Assembly (NCBI GenBank): GCA_029260315.1 | Contig: JAJDDM010000165.1 | Location: 1-50,203, forward strand | Length of the DNA: 50,203 nt | Reading direction: 5' to 3' | DNA from: Phycisphaerales bacterium | GTDB taxonomy: Bacteria > Planctomycetota > Phycisphaerae > Phycisphaerales > UBA1924 | Part shown: positions 32,905-40,846 of the stretch, in pieces | How positions within the stretch are numbered: the stretch's first letter is position 1 | Layout of the letters: each line of letters begins with the position of its first letter | Notes under the pieces: generated by a model | Databases searched by the model: none | What the model was told of the DNA's origin: nothing | What the model saw: the letters and a program-made list of their open reading frames with translations, nothing else | Position numbers and translations under genes: made by a program

Positions 32905-33291
32905 TTAATACTTTGAGCGAGGCGTCACCGGCTCGATGACGCTGCTGGCACGGCCCCACCGGCCTTCGTAGACCCTTACGGTAAGGGCCTTCGCATACCC
33001 CTGCCTCTGACAGTAGTCCTGGTGGTAGTCGAGCGGAGCGGACCCGATTTGGAACTCAAGCGAGGTCGTGTCGCCGCCTTGCACCTTCACGCCTCGCCGC
33101 CGCATGTCTTCACTGATGATCTCTGCGGCGTCTGCGGTCAGCGACTCGGAGTCGTCCATGACGACACCTACGGCGGCCTGCACCCATGCCACGTCTCCCG
33201 ACGGCACAGTTATTCCTACCACGTACTGCTCGGGGCGCTGACACGCGACGCTGAGGACAAGCACGGCCATCAGATCAACGGTTCGCATCAT
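32905..33291 (-). CDS. Small exported lipoprotein, cassette-borne
   Basis: 128 residues from the ATG at 33291, behind GGAGGGG. It has a lipoprotein signal (MMRTVDLMAVLVLSVAC, lipid Cys 17). The mature part (PEQYVVGITVPSGDVAWVQAAVGVVMDDSESLTADAAEIISEDMRRRG in outline) is a small alpha-beta domain of unknown family. It lies directly downstream of an attC-like repeat (33328-33363) in the second array. Confidence 0.65.
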   Translation of the reverse strand: MMRTVDLMAVLVLSVACQRPEQYVVGITVPSGDVAWVQAAVGVVMDDSESLTADAAEIISEDMRRRGVKVQGGDTTSLEFQIGSAPLDYHQDYCQRQGYAKALTVRVYEGRWGRASSVIEPVTPRSKY

Positions 33292-33327
33292 GGGCACACC
33301 CCTCCGCATGAGGATCCGATCTGTCCC

Positions 33328-33366
33328 ATCCTACGCGCCGTCGGGCGGCGGAGGCGGACAGGGTAG
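33328..33366 (-). repeat. attC-like cassette repeat, type B
   Basis: On the minus strand CGCCTACCCTGTCCGCC, a GC-rich hairpin, then GGCGCGTAGGAT. The outer boxes CGCCTAC and GTAGGAT are inverted matches with one mismatch, the R''/R' arrangement. It lies 13 bases after the stop at 33379 and 36 bases before the start at 33291. Confidence 0.55.
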
Positions 33367-33378
33367 GCGCGGCGGAAC

Positions 33379-34818
33379 CTACCGTACTTCAGCACCAACA
33401 CACGCCGCCAAGGACGCCCAGCCCGCGTCTACGAGCCGCTCGTTCCACCGCTCGAACGGGTGAGGATCCGCGTCCAGGAAGCCCAGGAACCGTCGAATAG
33501 CCGGTGCGGCTTCCGGGTGTGGCTGCCTGCGGAGTTGCTCAAGCGCGGCGAGTGCGAGCGAGGAGTAGCGCGGCTCCGGACGCCACTGCGTTCCGCTCTT
33601 CATACGGAGCAGCACGGGCAGACTGTCAAGATCTTCGTCATCCCTGAGTGACTCGAATGCCTCCCGGTCTTGGCGCCGAAAGGCGTAGGTCCCGGTGGTG
33701 GCGTAGTCGTACTCGATCAGGATCAACGCGCGAAGTGCGAGGCCCTCACTCTGCTCGGCCTCGTGCGCGTCGAAGAGCGTGTCGAGTACCATGTCGGTCG
33801 CATCGTCTCCGAGGCCAGCAACACCCTGATACAGGTAGGCGGCGTCTTCCGCTCTGTCGACGACCGACTCACGCAAGGCTTCCCGGTAGAGCGGTAGGGC
33901 CTCGCGACCGAGGAGCTGGCCCAGATTGCGCCACGCCCAGCTCTTGGCTCGATAGTCGTCCGACCGCGTGGCCTCCAGCATCACCTGTCGAGCGGCGTCG
34001 GGGGCAGCCGGTGCCGCCAGGAGGGTCGCCCGCGTACGCACGGATAGAGGAAGGCTCTCGTCGAGGACAGCCTGCACGGCCTGGTCCTCGGCACTCGTCA
34101 GTCCTACGGCCGAAGCAGTCTCCCAGGCGACACACTTCGCGACCTCGGTCTCGGCGCCCGTGGGCGAGAAGAGCACCTCCCCGGGCGGCGGCCGAGTGAC
34201 ACGTCCCGTGGAGAGGTCGACTTGTGTGACCACATGATCGAGCGATACCAGGACGAGCGCATCGAGCGACTCGTCGAGCCAGTGGCCGAACTGCCAGATG
34301 ATGCTCGATGCGGTACCACCAAACCGATCCTTGAATCCCGGGAGCACGTCATCCGGAGCGAGTGAGAAGCTCACTCCGCCGGACGGGCCGACGACAGTGA
34401 CCAACTCGCCGCCACCACGAGCCCCCCAGCAGTCGATCAAGACGATGCGGCCATCGTCCATGACGTAGGTGCTGACCGGCACCTGGGCCACACGAGTCGA
34501 GTGGACGACCCGATCACCTCGATCGATGAGCCCGAGGGGGCCGCCGGCCGGGAGGTCCTCGGTGTCGATGACCGCGGGATCCAAAGGCGCGCTGTCGCTC
34601 GACCGTTCGACCAAGTGAATCGTCGAGGGCGCTGGCGGCGGAGCGTCCTCGGTCTCGAAGGACCTCCCATCGACGATCACGTAGTAGCGCCCTTCGGGTG
34701 ATACGAAGATCCGCGTTCCATAGAGGACCCAGCTGTCCGCCTGGACCCGTGGGGCAAGCAGCACGAGGGTGAGAGCAACGACCGATCTGATCTTCGCAGG
34801 CGAGAGCATCATCCTCAT
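33379..34818 (-). CDS. Exported protein with C-terminal helical-repeat region, cassette-borne
   Basis: 479 residues with a signal peptide (MLSPAKIRSVVALTLVLLAPRVQA). Residues ~28-240 are beta-rich (WVLYGTRIFVSPEGRYYVIVDG, IVLIDCWGARGGGELVTVVGPSGG, VVTQVDLSTGRV). Residues ~250-470 look like HEAT-type helical repeats (SLPLSVRTRATLLAAPAAPD, AKSWAWRNLGQLLGREALPLYREAL, SSLALAALEQLRRQ). No catalytic motif is seen. The start at 34818 overlaps the GTAGGATG end of the repeat at 34817-34854; the ATG at 34812 is equally possible. Confidence 0.7.
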   Translation of the reverse strand: MRMMLSPAKIRSVVALTLVLLAPRVQADSWVLYGTRIFVSPEGRYYVIVDGRSFETEDAPPPAPSTIHLVERSSDSAPLDPAVIDTEDLPAGGPLGLIDRGDRVVHSTRVAQVPVSTYVMDDGRIVLIDCWGARGGGELVTVVGPSGGVSFSLAPDDVLPGFKDRFGGTASSIIWQFGHWLDESLDALVLVSLDHVVTQVDLSTGRVTRPPPGEVLFSPTGAETEVAKCVAWETASAVGLTSAEDQAVQAVLDESLPLSVRTRATLLAAPAAPDAARQVMLEATRSDDYRAKSWAWRNLGQLLGREALPLYREALRESVVDRAEDAAYLYQGVAGLGDDATDMVLDTLFDAHEAEQSEGLALRALILIEYDYATTGTYAFRRQDREAFESLRDDEDLDSLPVLLRMKSGTQWRPEPRYSSLALAALEQLRRQPHPEAAPAIRRFLGFLDADPHPFERWNERLVDAGWASLAACVGAEVR

Positions 34819-34854
34819 CCTACGCGCCGTCGGGCGGCGGAGGCGGACAGGGTT
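34817..34854 (-). repeat. attC-like cassette repeat, type B
   Basis: The minus strand reads AAACCCTGTCCGCC, a GC-rich hairpin with CCCGACGGCG, then CGTAGGATG. It starts directly after the TGA of the gene at 34855 and its last bases are the start codon region of the next gene, leaving no spacer on either side. Confidence 0.55.
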
Positions 34855-35163
34855 TCACCGTCCGCTACCGGCCTGCCTGCCATGCTCCCCTGCGCGCTGG
34901 GCCTCCACGCGCCGGACTGCCTCACGCGCGCAGTACGCAGCGGTAAGCCCCGCGAAGGCACCACCGCCTATAATCCAGGGGGCGTGCTTCAGCATCTCAG
35001 CAAGCACAGGCTCGCCCCGCAGGAGAGCCACGATGGCAATGCCCGCGAGGATCCAGCCCGCCGTGACCAGCCCGGCGCGAAGCACACCCCAGACGAGGAA
35101 GTATCGCAGCCACCGGCCTTCGGCATGCGCCTCCACAGCCGCCTTCATCTCGGGCCACAACAT
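34855..35163 (-). CDS. Small membrane protein, cassette-borne
   Basis: 102 residues from the ATG at 35163. Longer starts would translate the attC-like site (reading AANNPLQQTAAAPQL), so I chose the first ATG after it. It has two hydrophobic segments, near residues 22-46 (LVWGVLRAGLVTAGWILAGIAIVAL) and 62-78 (PWIIGGGAFAGLTAAYC), and charged ends. No family is recognised. It ends with TGA abutting the next attC-like repeat. Confidence 0.6.
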   Translation of the reverse strand: MLWPEMKAAVEAHAEGRWLRYFLVWGVLRAGLVTAGWILAGIAIVALLRGEPVLAEMLKHAPWIIGGGAFAGLTAAYCAREAVRRVEAQRAGEHGRQAGSGR

Positions 35164-35180
35164 TCGCGCTGCTCCGTTCT

Positions 35181-35284
35181 GGCTAGCGTTGTCGCCGCTC
35201 TGCTCCGCGGCTGTCCCAGTGTACGTGACGACCGGAGCACCGAGCTGAGGGGCGGCCGCAGTCTGCTGCAGCGGGTTGTTGGCT
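35181..35284 (-). repeat. attC-like site, type A, complete (about 104 bp)
   Basis: The minus strand starts AGCCAACAACCCGCTGCAGC and ends CCGCGGAGCAGAGCGGCGAC then AACGCTAGCC. Both ends correspond to classical attC halves: an R''-type AGCCAAC with a GCTGCAGC L'' box, and a GAGC…CAACG L' side with GCTAGCC near GTTRRRY. The central loop is longer than in the other copies. The upstream gene stops at 35290, six bases before it; the downstream gene starts at 35163, 18 bases after it. This is the best single site supporting an integron origin. Confidence 0.65.
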
Positions 35285-35289
35285 GCCAC

Positions 35290-35619
35290 TCACTCACTGC
35301 TGAGTTCACGGAAAACCTCCGCAGACTCTTGGACGAGTTCAAGCAGCTCGGGGTCTATCTCAGTCTCGTCGAGCACGCCTTGTGCGAGGCCCCACGCGAC
35401 CCTCTGGTCCGGGTGCTTGAGGCGTACATGCTGCGACCAAACGTAACGGGCAGGACCCTGGTGGTATTCATGGATATGTTCGCTCAGCTCGCTGGCTGGG
35501 ATCTCACCACGCCGCCACCTACCGAAGTAGTGGTCGAGCTGGGCTAGCCAGTGTCCGAGTTCACGTTCGTATACGAGTTCCGCGAGGCGTCTGAGCTCCG
35601 CTTTCTTCTTCTTGTTCAT
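35290..35619 (-). CDS. Small hypothetical protein, cassette-borne
   Basis: 109 residues from the ATG at 35619, with GAGG upstream. It is hydrophilic and helical with no signal or membrane segment (MNKKKKAELRRLAELVYERE, HYFGRWRRGEIPASELSEHI, then HEYHQGPARYVW). GEIP.SELS.HIHE..QGPAR.LW recurs in small bacterial proteins of unknown function, so I expect it is real and cytosolic. It lies in a single cassette-like interval. Confidence 0.65.
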   Translation of the reverse strand: MNKKKKAELRRLAELVYERELGHWLAQLDHYFGRWRRGEIPASELSEHIHEYHQGPARYVWSQHVRLKHPDQRVAWGLAQGVLDETEIDPELLELVQESAEVFRELSSE

Positions 35620-35631
35620 AGGCGCCTCGCA

Positions 35632-35757
35632 TGCCCAGCCAACGGTGCTGCCGCTCAGCTGCGCGGCTGACTCAGTGTACGGCAAGGGCCACGACCAGCC
35701 CCGCCAGGCAAGACCCTTCCCCTCAGCAAGCGCCGTCGGGCGGCGGAGGCGGACAGG
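35632..35757 (-). repeat. Composite attC-like site (type B left, type A right)
   Basis: The minus strand starts just after the stop at 35763 with GCCTGTCCGCCTCCGCC and the CCCGACGGCG hairpin (35730-35757). About 60 bases later comes GCGCAGCTGAGCGGCAGCAC and CGTTGGCTGGGC (35632-35671). Type-B and type-A halves therefore occur in one interval, as also (in the reverse order) at 9846-9945. This links the two repeat classes as parts of one family of sites. Confidence 0.55.
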
Positions 35758-35762
35758 CGCCT

Positions 35763-36314
35763 CTACGGCACCGAGTAGTGGAGATCGGACGGCGTGACGA
35801 CATAGAAGCTGCTGCTGTCCTCACCCCATGGAACCGTCACGGTCGTCGACCTTGAGGTGGCCTCGTTCGCGAACGTGTCCTCGTTGGAACCCATCAGGTT
35901 CAAGAAGGGGCGAAGCTCGCCGTCACCCATCCCGACACCCAGAACGACCTGCGCCGCACCGGGCTCAGCCAAGTTCGTGCCTGTGAAGAGGCGTAGGCTT
36001 GGCTCTACTCCCCCAAGCAGCAACATGCGCGGCGTCCCCTCGGTGTCTGCGTAGTGGACAAGCGATGCATCTCCAAAGCTTCCCTCGCTTCCTGCGAACG
36101 AGCTTGACCACTCACCCGTGACGTTTCCCTGCGCGTCCAGCAGGCGGAAGCGTCTTGCTTCCACCTCGGAGTCATCTGACGTGGCAGAGATCAGGGTGAA
36201 TGCCAGGATCACGCTCCAGCCAATCGTGGTGAGGGCTACTGCGCGTCGGTGAGATGTCTCAAGCCGACTGAGACGACCGTGAAGCTCATGGTTCGGCGCG
36301 ATTCCGTGTTCCAC
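35763..36314 (-). CDS. Single-pass membrane protein with beta-repeat ectodomain, cassette-borne
   Basis: 183 residues from a GTG at 36314 that follows GGAGG at good spacing; the open frame further upstream has no sensible start. One membrane segment lies near residues 27-46 (AVALTTIGWSVILAFTLISA). The ectodomain repeats a beta-hairpin theme (RRFRLLDAQGNVTGEWSSS, MLLLGGVEPSLRLFTG, AQVVLGVGMGDGELRPFLNL) common in small planctomycete membrane proteins of unknown function. It is the first gene of the second cassette array. Confidence 0.65.
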   Translation of the reverse strand: MEHGIAPNHELHGRLSRLETSHRRAVALTTIGWSVILAFTLISATSDDSEVEARRFRLLDAQGNVTGEWSSSFAGSEGSFGDASLVHYADTEGTPRMLLLGGVEPSLRLFTGTNLAEPGAAQVVLGVGMGDGELRPFLNLMGSNEDTFANEATSRSTTVTVPWGEDSSSFYVVTPSDLHYSVP

Positions 36315-36701
36315 TCGGCAATCCTCCTTTGGGGCGTCCTGAGCTGGCGCTGGGTGGGCTTCATCCCCTACGGATCGTGCCCCAGAGTTGGTTGCGTCGG
36401 CTGCTGGCGCGGGCGGCCAGGAACGTCGCCGAGCCACTAGGCTTCGGGAGAGCAGGAGAGCACTCCCGCCCCGACTTCGCCCCTCCTCCACACGGCGGAG
36501 AGCACCCGATCCCCAGGATCGCCCCCGCTTGGGTACCTGCGGGACCCTCCGCGCGCGCCTCCGCTGGTATGCGGAGTTCGTGGTTCCCCGGGCGTGACGG
36601 CTCGGCGAACTCCACACCCCGTCAGCGCCGACCCGGCCATGCGACCGGGCGCCCCCGACGCTCGACGCCCCCTGGATCCCCGAGCGCTGCCTGTGCATGA
36701 T
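36315..36701. other. Intergenic region with one palindromic repeat
   Basis: The 387 bases between the divergent cassette array and abiEi hold no gene I can support. At 36562-36613 is a unit CGCTGGTATGCGGAGTTCG … GGTTCCCCGGGCGTGACGG then CTCGGCGAACTCC, with inverted GGAGTTCG/CGAACTCC arms, the same family as at 23562-23734. Confidence 0.5.
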
Positions 36702-36720
36702 CCTTCAAATACTTTGAAGG
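36702..36720. promoter_or_regulatory. Perfect palindromic operator upstream of abiEi
   Basis: CCTTCAAATACTTTGAAGG is an exact inverted repeat with a 3-base centre, ending eight bases before the abiEi ATG at 36728. Its right arm (GAAGG) also serves as the ribosome-binding sequence. AbiEi antitoxins are known to repress their own promoter by binding inverted repeats, so this is the likely autoregulatory site; occupancy would block both transcription and the Shine-Dalgarno region. Confidence 0.7.
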
Positions 36721-36727
36721 TCCCCGC

Positions 36728-37348
36728 ATGCCCTACCGGGATGGCAAGACCGCCTATCGCGCCCTGCTCGGCATCGCCCGAGCCCAGGGGGGCTACGCCA
36801 CCTCGAAGCAGGCGGCCGGCGCGGGATTCGGGTACAGCCACCTGACGTACCACGTCCAGGCCGGCAACCTCGAACGTGTCGCGCGGGGACTCTACCGGCT
36901 GCCCGAGGTCACGCCGTCCGAGCAGGACGAACTCATCCGGCTCTCGCTGCTCACCCGGGGGCGCGACGACATCCCGCGAGCCGCCGCGTCCCACGCCACC
37001 GCCCTGGCGCTCCACGAGCTGTCGGACGTGCTCCCGCGGCGAGTCCACCTCACACTCCCGGCGGGTTGGCGGCAACGCGCGCCCGCCGGGTGCGTCATCC
37101 ACAAGGCCGACCTGCGCAACGATGAACACGAGGAGTGGGAGGGATTCTCGGTGACGACGCCGCTGCGCACGCTGCTGGACGTGGCCGCCGATCCGAGGTT
37201 TCCTCGAGAGCAGCTCGACCGAGCCGTCGACGACGCCCTGATCGACGGGCTCGTCTCTCGCTCGCGCCTGCGCCGTGCGCTCACAGACGTGGCGACGGTC
37301 GCCGGCCGGGAGCGCCTCACCGCCGCACTCGACGCCGCGCGGGCCTGA
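36728..37348 (+). CDS. abiEi: AbiEi-family antitoxin (type IV toxin-antitoxin)
   Basis: 206 residues. An N-terminal winged-helix (GGYATSKQAAGAGFGYSHLTYHVQAGNLERVARGLYRL, residues 15-55 in outline) is followed by the AbiEi core: ASHATALALHELSDVLPRRVHLTLP, the strand WEGFSVTTPLRTLLDVA, and a C-terminal helical part. AbiEi neutralises the AbiEii nucleotidyltransferase without direct binding and acts as repressor of the pair. Length and domain order are typical. The toxin start lies six bases downstream of the stop. Confidence 0.9.
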   Translation: MPYRDGKTAYRALLGIARAQGGYATSKQAAGAGFGYSHLTYHVQAGNLERVARGLYRLPEVTPSEQDELIRLSLLTRGRDDIPRAAASHATALALHELSDVLPRRVHLTLPAGWRQRAPAGCVIHKADLRNDEHEEWEGFSVTTPLRTLLDVAADPRFPREQLDRAVDDALIDGLVSRSRLRRALTDVATVAGRERLTAALDAARA

Positions 37349-37354
37349 GCGACG

Positions 37355-38254
37355 ATGCCGCCGCGCTTCGAGAACGCCGCCACGTTCCGGCAGTCCCTCG
37401 AACAGCGTCTGCGCACCGAAGCGGACCGACGCGCAACCGCGGTCAACGCCCTGCGCCTCAAGCTGCTGATCGAGCGCCTGCTCGCGCGGCTCTTCGCCGA
37501 GGACACCCCACCCTGGCTCGTCAAGGGCGGCTACGCCATGGAGCTGCGCCTACGACCTCGAGCGCGGACCACCAAGGACCTCGACCTGGCCTGCTCGATC
37601 CCGCACGTCGCCGACACCGCCGGCGCGCTGCCCGAGTTGCGTGAGAGACTCCAGGACGCCGCGGGCCGGGACCTGGGCGACCACCTCGTGTAGCGGATCG
37701 GCATCCCGACCACGCAGATCGAGGCGGCCCCCGAAGGCGGCGCACGCTTCCCCGTCGTCGTCCTGCTGGCCGGCCGTGAGTACGGACGCTTCCATGTCGA
37801 TGTCGGCCTGGGCCCGGCGCCGGATGCGCCGCCCGAGTGCATCGTTGGCGAGGACCTGCTGCGCTTCGCGGACCTGCCTCCGGCGCAGATCCTGCTGGTG
37901 TCGCGAGAGGTGCAGTACGCCGAGAAGCTCCACGCCTACACGCGCCCGTGGGGCGACCGGGAGAACACGCGCACCAAGGACTTGGTGGACTTGTTGCTGT
38001 TGATCGACGCTGGCCTGGGCGACCACCTGGCCCTCGACCGCGCGCTCGGAGCGGCCTTCGCCGACAGGCCTGGCGGGCGACCGCCTGATGATCTGCCGCC
38101 ACCGCCGGAGAGCTGGAGTGTGCCGTTCACGTCGATGGCCGAGGAGGTCGGCCTGGACACGCCAGACCTGGAGGCGGCCTTTGAGCGGTTGAGACGGTTC
38201 CACCGCGAGCACGGCGGGCGCTCGGGGACGGGGTCGTCGTCCGGCGGTCCGTGA
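37355..38254 (+). pseudogene. abiEii: AbiEii-family nucleotidyltransferase toxin interrupted by an in-frame TAG
   Basis: One continuous frame of 300 codons with a single TAG at 37691-37693 (codon 113). Before it come the nucleotidyltransferase motifs PPWLVKGGYAMELRLRP and RTTKDLDLACS. After it the family pattern continues without a frame change (RIGIPTTQIEAAPEGGARFP, then LAGREYGRFHVDVGLG, VQYAEKLHAYTRP and NTRTKDLVDLLLL). Relatives usually have an aromatic residue at this point, one base change from TAG. The truncated 112-residue product would lack the EKLHAY…KDLVD motif needed for activity. It may be an inactivated toxin, a sequencing error, or dependent on amber suppression. Confidence 0.8.
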
Positions 38255-38261
38255 GGCCGGC

Positions 38262-39490
38262 CGCTACGCTCGGAGGATGTCCCCCACCGTTTACCTGCTC
38301 GCGCTCCTCCGTGCGGTGTTCCTCGAGCGTCGGCAGCTGCTTCTGGAGAACCTCGCGCTCCGCCAGCAGGTCGCTGTACTGCGTCGGGGCGTGAAGCGCG
38401 TTCGGCTCGAGGATCGCGACCGCATCTTTTGGATCGGCATGCGGCGGCTGCTCACCAACTGGCAGCAGGCGCTGATGATCGTGAAGCCCGAGACGGTGAT
38501 CCGATGGCACCGCAAGGGCTGGAAGTACTACTGGCGACGGAAGTCGAAGCCTCACAAGCCAGGTCGCCCGCCGATCAGCTTCAAGCTCATCCACCTGATC
38601 CGACGCATGTCGATGGAGAACGCGACCTGGGGTGCGCCGAGGATCCAGGACGAGCTGGCGTTGCTCGGGCACGAGGTCGCGGCGTCAACGGTGGCCCGCT
38701 ACATGGTCAAGGCCCGCAACCCGAAGCGCGGCCAGGCGTGGACGACGTTCATCCGGAACCACCTCGACCGCACGGTCGCGTGCGACTTCTTCACCGTGCC
38801 GACGCTGGCCTTCAAGACGTTGTACGTCTTCGTGGTGCTGGGGCATGCACGCCGGCGCATCCTGCACGTCGGCGTGACGACGAACCCGACGGCGGAATGG
38901 GCCGCGCGGCGACTCGTCGAGGCGCTTCCCGGGATCGGAGCGGCGCCCGACTACCTGGTACGCGACAGGGACTCCATCTACGGCCACGTGTTCCAGCGCC
39001 AGGCCCGAGTCCTCGACCTTCGCGAGATGGTGACCCAGTACCAGTCCCCGTGGCAGAACGCCTACTGCGAACGGGTCATCGGCACGCTGCGGCGCGAGTG
39101 CACGGACCACGTGCTGCCGATGAGCGAACGCCACCTCACGTCGATCCTGCGCGAGTACGTCGCGTTCTACAACGAGGACCGACCGCACCAGGGGCTGGAT
39201 GGCGACGCGCCTGATGGGCGCGCGGTTGAATCGGAGCGCGAGGGCGAGGTGATCGGCGTGCCGGTGCTCGGCGGATTGCACCACCGCTACACGCGAGCCG
39301 CGGCCTGAGCGACGCCGTTGTGACAGCCGCAAACTGGCGGGAGAGATCCGCGCACACCTCAAGTGCGGCGCGACTCGACGCCCTTGCCTGTCTGAAATGC
39401 CCTCGCGGCGACTTGCGCGGCGTGAATCGCGCCGGCTACGGTCGGTCAGTTACTACGATCGACGCGCGGACGGGGTAATCGGTAGGGACA
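38262..39490 (+). mobile_element. Insertion sequence copy 2, left end missing
   Basis: Transposase 38277-39308 followed by the same right-end region as copy 1, finishing GGTAATCGGTAGGGACA at 39490. Upstream only about 15 bases (GCTACGCTC.CGG) match copy 1, and the terminal TGTGCCTACCGAAA is absent; the abiEii gene ends eight bases before. The left end has therefore been deleted or replaced, and the copy is probably immobile. Confidence 0.7.
38277..39308 (+). CDS. DDE (integrase core) transposase, copy 2
   Basis: 343 residues, collinear with copy 1 and differing at scattered positions only (e.g. RIFWIGMRRLL versus RISWIGMRRLL). The D (ACDFFTV), D (LVRDRDSIYG) and E (NAYCERVIGTLRREC) residues are intact, so the protein should be functional and could act on other copies' ends. 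The gene follows the abiEii stop by 22 bases. Confidence 0.9.
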   Translation: MSPTVYLLALLRAVFLERRQLLLENLALRQQVAVLRRGVKRVRLEDRDRIFWIGMRRLLTNWQQALMIVKPETVIRWHRKGWKYYWRRKSKPHKPGRPPISFKLIHLIRRMSMENATWGAPRIQDELALLGHEVAASTVARYMVKARNPKRGQAWTTFIRNHLDRTVACDFFTVPTLAFKTLYVFVVLGHARRRILHVGVTTNPTAEWAARRLVEALPGIGAAPDYLVRDRDSIYGHVFQRQARVLDLREMVTQYQSPWQNAYCERVIGTLRRECTDHVLPMSERHLTSILREYVAFYNEDRPHQGLDGDAPDGRAVESEREGEVIGVPVLGGLHHRYTRAAA

Positions 39491-39569
39491 ACGCTGCCGG
39501 TGCGCAACGGATCCACGCTCTCACCGGTGCAAAGTGCGCTCGCGACGACTTGCGCGGCGTGCTCCGCGA

Positions 39570-39627
39570 CGGCTACGGTCGGTGAGTTACTAGGCTCGGG
39601 GCGCAGACGAGGTTATCGGTAGGAACA
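39570..39627 (+). repeat. Second, tandem IS right end
   Basis: GGCTACGGTCGGTGAGTTAC … GCAGACGAGGTTATCGGT and AGGAACA repeat the right end at 39432-39490. The upstream block CGCGACGACTTGCGCGGCGT is also duplicated (39541 and near 39409). The 339 bases from 39309 to 39647 consist of these two right ends and contain no gene. They form the left border of the low-GC island. Confidence 0.65.
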
Positions 39628-39647
39628 ACCCAATCTTGCATACCCCT

Positions 39648-40727
39648 CTACAAGAGGAAGGTGCTCCCGCTCTTCATTCTCAGGAAACGCCTAAGCTCTG
39701 CCACGGCTGAGAGCTCTAGCGACTTCAGTGCCGTCTGCCAGCCGATGGCATCGCCCCTTCTGACTGCGGCAGTAGCGTCATACCGATACGCGACGACATC
39801 CCTATAGTAGTGTTCGTATGACTCAAGCTCCTCAGACGATGTAGTACCTCTGCCGTAGGAGTGCGCTGCCACGCTAACCACCACTAGACCAAGTGTCATC
39901 GCGAACATCACAACCTTGAGCCCACTCTCGTGCCCGAACCCATGCCCGCTGACAAGGCCCATAGCCATTAGCAACTGCGCTGTAGCGAGCACCACCGCAG
40001 CCAACAGAGAGAATCGCGCAATAGCCTCCGACCACGCCACGTGTTCCTCTAGTGACAGGATTCGATCCGGCGGATCCTCCCCTGTACGCCCACTGACGTA
40101 AGACGCCTGGTGCGAGAAGCGCAAGGCGGACAGGGCATCCATGCAGTCAGACTGAACATCGCTGCTCGAATAGGCCTTGACCTCAAAAGCCAAGTCATCT
40201 TGGTCGCCTCGCATAAACCCAACTGACGATCCAGGATTGCTCTTGAGCGAGTCAACTAACGCATGGAGCTTTCTCCGATACTCGTCCTTGCACGCGCAGT
40301 CACCTACCGCGAGTCCGCTCATCAGCTCTCCGTCTAGGAATGACTGAAAGTGCCACAGCCTCAGCCGCTCCCTGGCGTGGCAGTTAGTGACATACCTCTG
40401 CCTGATGTTCCCCCACTTAATCACGCCAACTACAACCAAAGATGCGAGCGCAATGCACTCAACGATAACAGTCACGACCTTCGGCGGAGGATCTCCCAGT
40501 GCGTACGCAGCCAGCTCCGCGCAAATGGCCAAGAGCGCAACTGTGGCAGCCAGAAGCGATGCGAAGCCAAGCCAGTACATCTGCTTCTTGGCTTTGCGCG
40601 CAGCTCGATCGAAACCATAGAAGTAATCGACAAACTGCTGGTTCCTCAGGAGCTGACTAATCCGGGGATACTGACGAAGGAACTTGGCGCCAACGTCAAT
40701 GTCGTGGTTGTATTGTATGGTAGCCAT
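39648..40727 (-). CDS. Four-helix membrane protein, SLATT/2TM-effector-like
   Basis: 359 residues from the ATG at 40727. It has two pairs of transmembrane helices. Pair one lies at about 50-77 (MYWLGFASLLAATVALLAIC) and 84-106 (VVTVIVECIALASLVVVGVI). Pair two lies at about 245-271 (FSLLAAVVLATAQLLMAMGL) and 279-301 (LKVVMFAMTLGLVVVSVAAH). A cytosolic region of ~135 residues lies between them. The pattern of helix pair plus cytosolic helices (FVDYFYGFDRAARKAKK before pair one; HYYRDVVAYRYDATAA after pair two) resembles SLATT-type (SMODS/SLOG-associated two-TM) effectors, duplicated here. It lies 119 bases after the TIR gene on the same strand. The family call is tentative. Confidence 0.7.
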   Translation of the reverse strand: MATIQYNHDIDVGAKFLRQYPRISQLLRNQQFVDYFYGFDRAARKAKKQMYWLGFASLLAATVALLAICAELAAYALGDPPPKVVTVIVECIALASLVVVGVIKWGNIRQRYVTNCHARERLRLWHFQSFLDGELMSGLAVGDCACKDEYRRKLHALVDSLKSNPGSSVGFMRGDQDDLAFEVKAYSSSDVQSDCMDALSALRFSHQASYVSGRTGEDPPDRILSLEEHVAWSEAIARFSLLAAVVLATAQLLMAMGLVSGHGFGHESGLKVVMFAMTLGLVVVSVAAHSYGRGTTSSEELESYEHYYRDVVAYRYDATAAVRRGDAIGWQTALKSLELSAVAELRRFLRMKSGSTFLL

Positions 40728-40846
40728 TTGACACTCCGGTGAAGCGGGGTGACGAGCAGCCCTGGCCGAGGACATCACAGCCACCAGCGGACAGGCCTAG
40801 CACAGCCACCAGGCTGGCCCGAGCCGGGCTCCAGAACACAGAGAGT

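Noticed and set aside
9291..35757. Type-B repeats as simple rho-independent terminators
   Set aside because: There is no T-run after the hairpin, the conserved block extends beyond the stem, and it sits against the next start codon rather than following the stop of an operon. Not fully excluded.
24289..39490. Composite transposon formed by the two IS copies carrying the lanthipeptide operon and abiE
   Set aside because: The copies are in direct orientation, but copy 2 lacks its left end, the intervening DNA contains separate cassette arrays, and no target duplication is visible.
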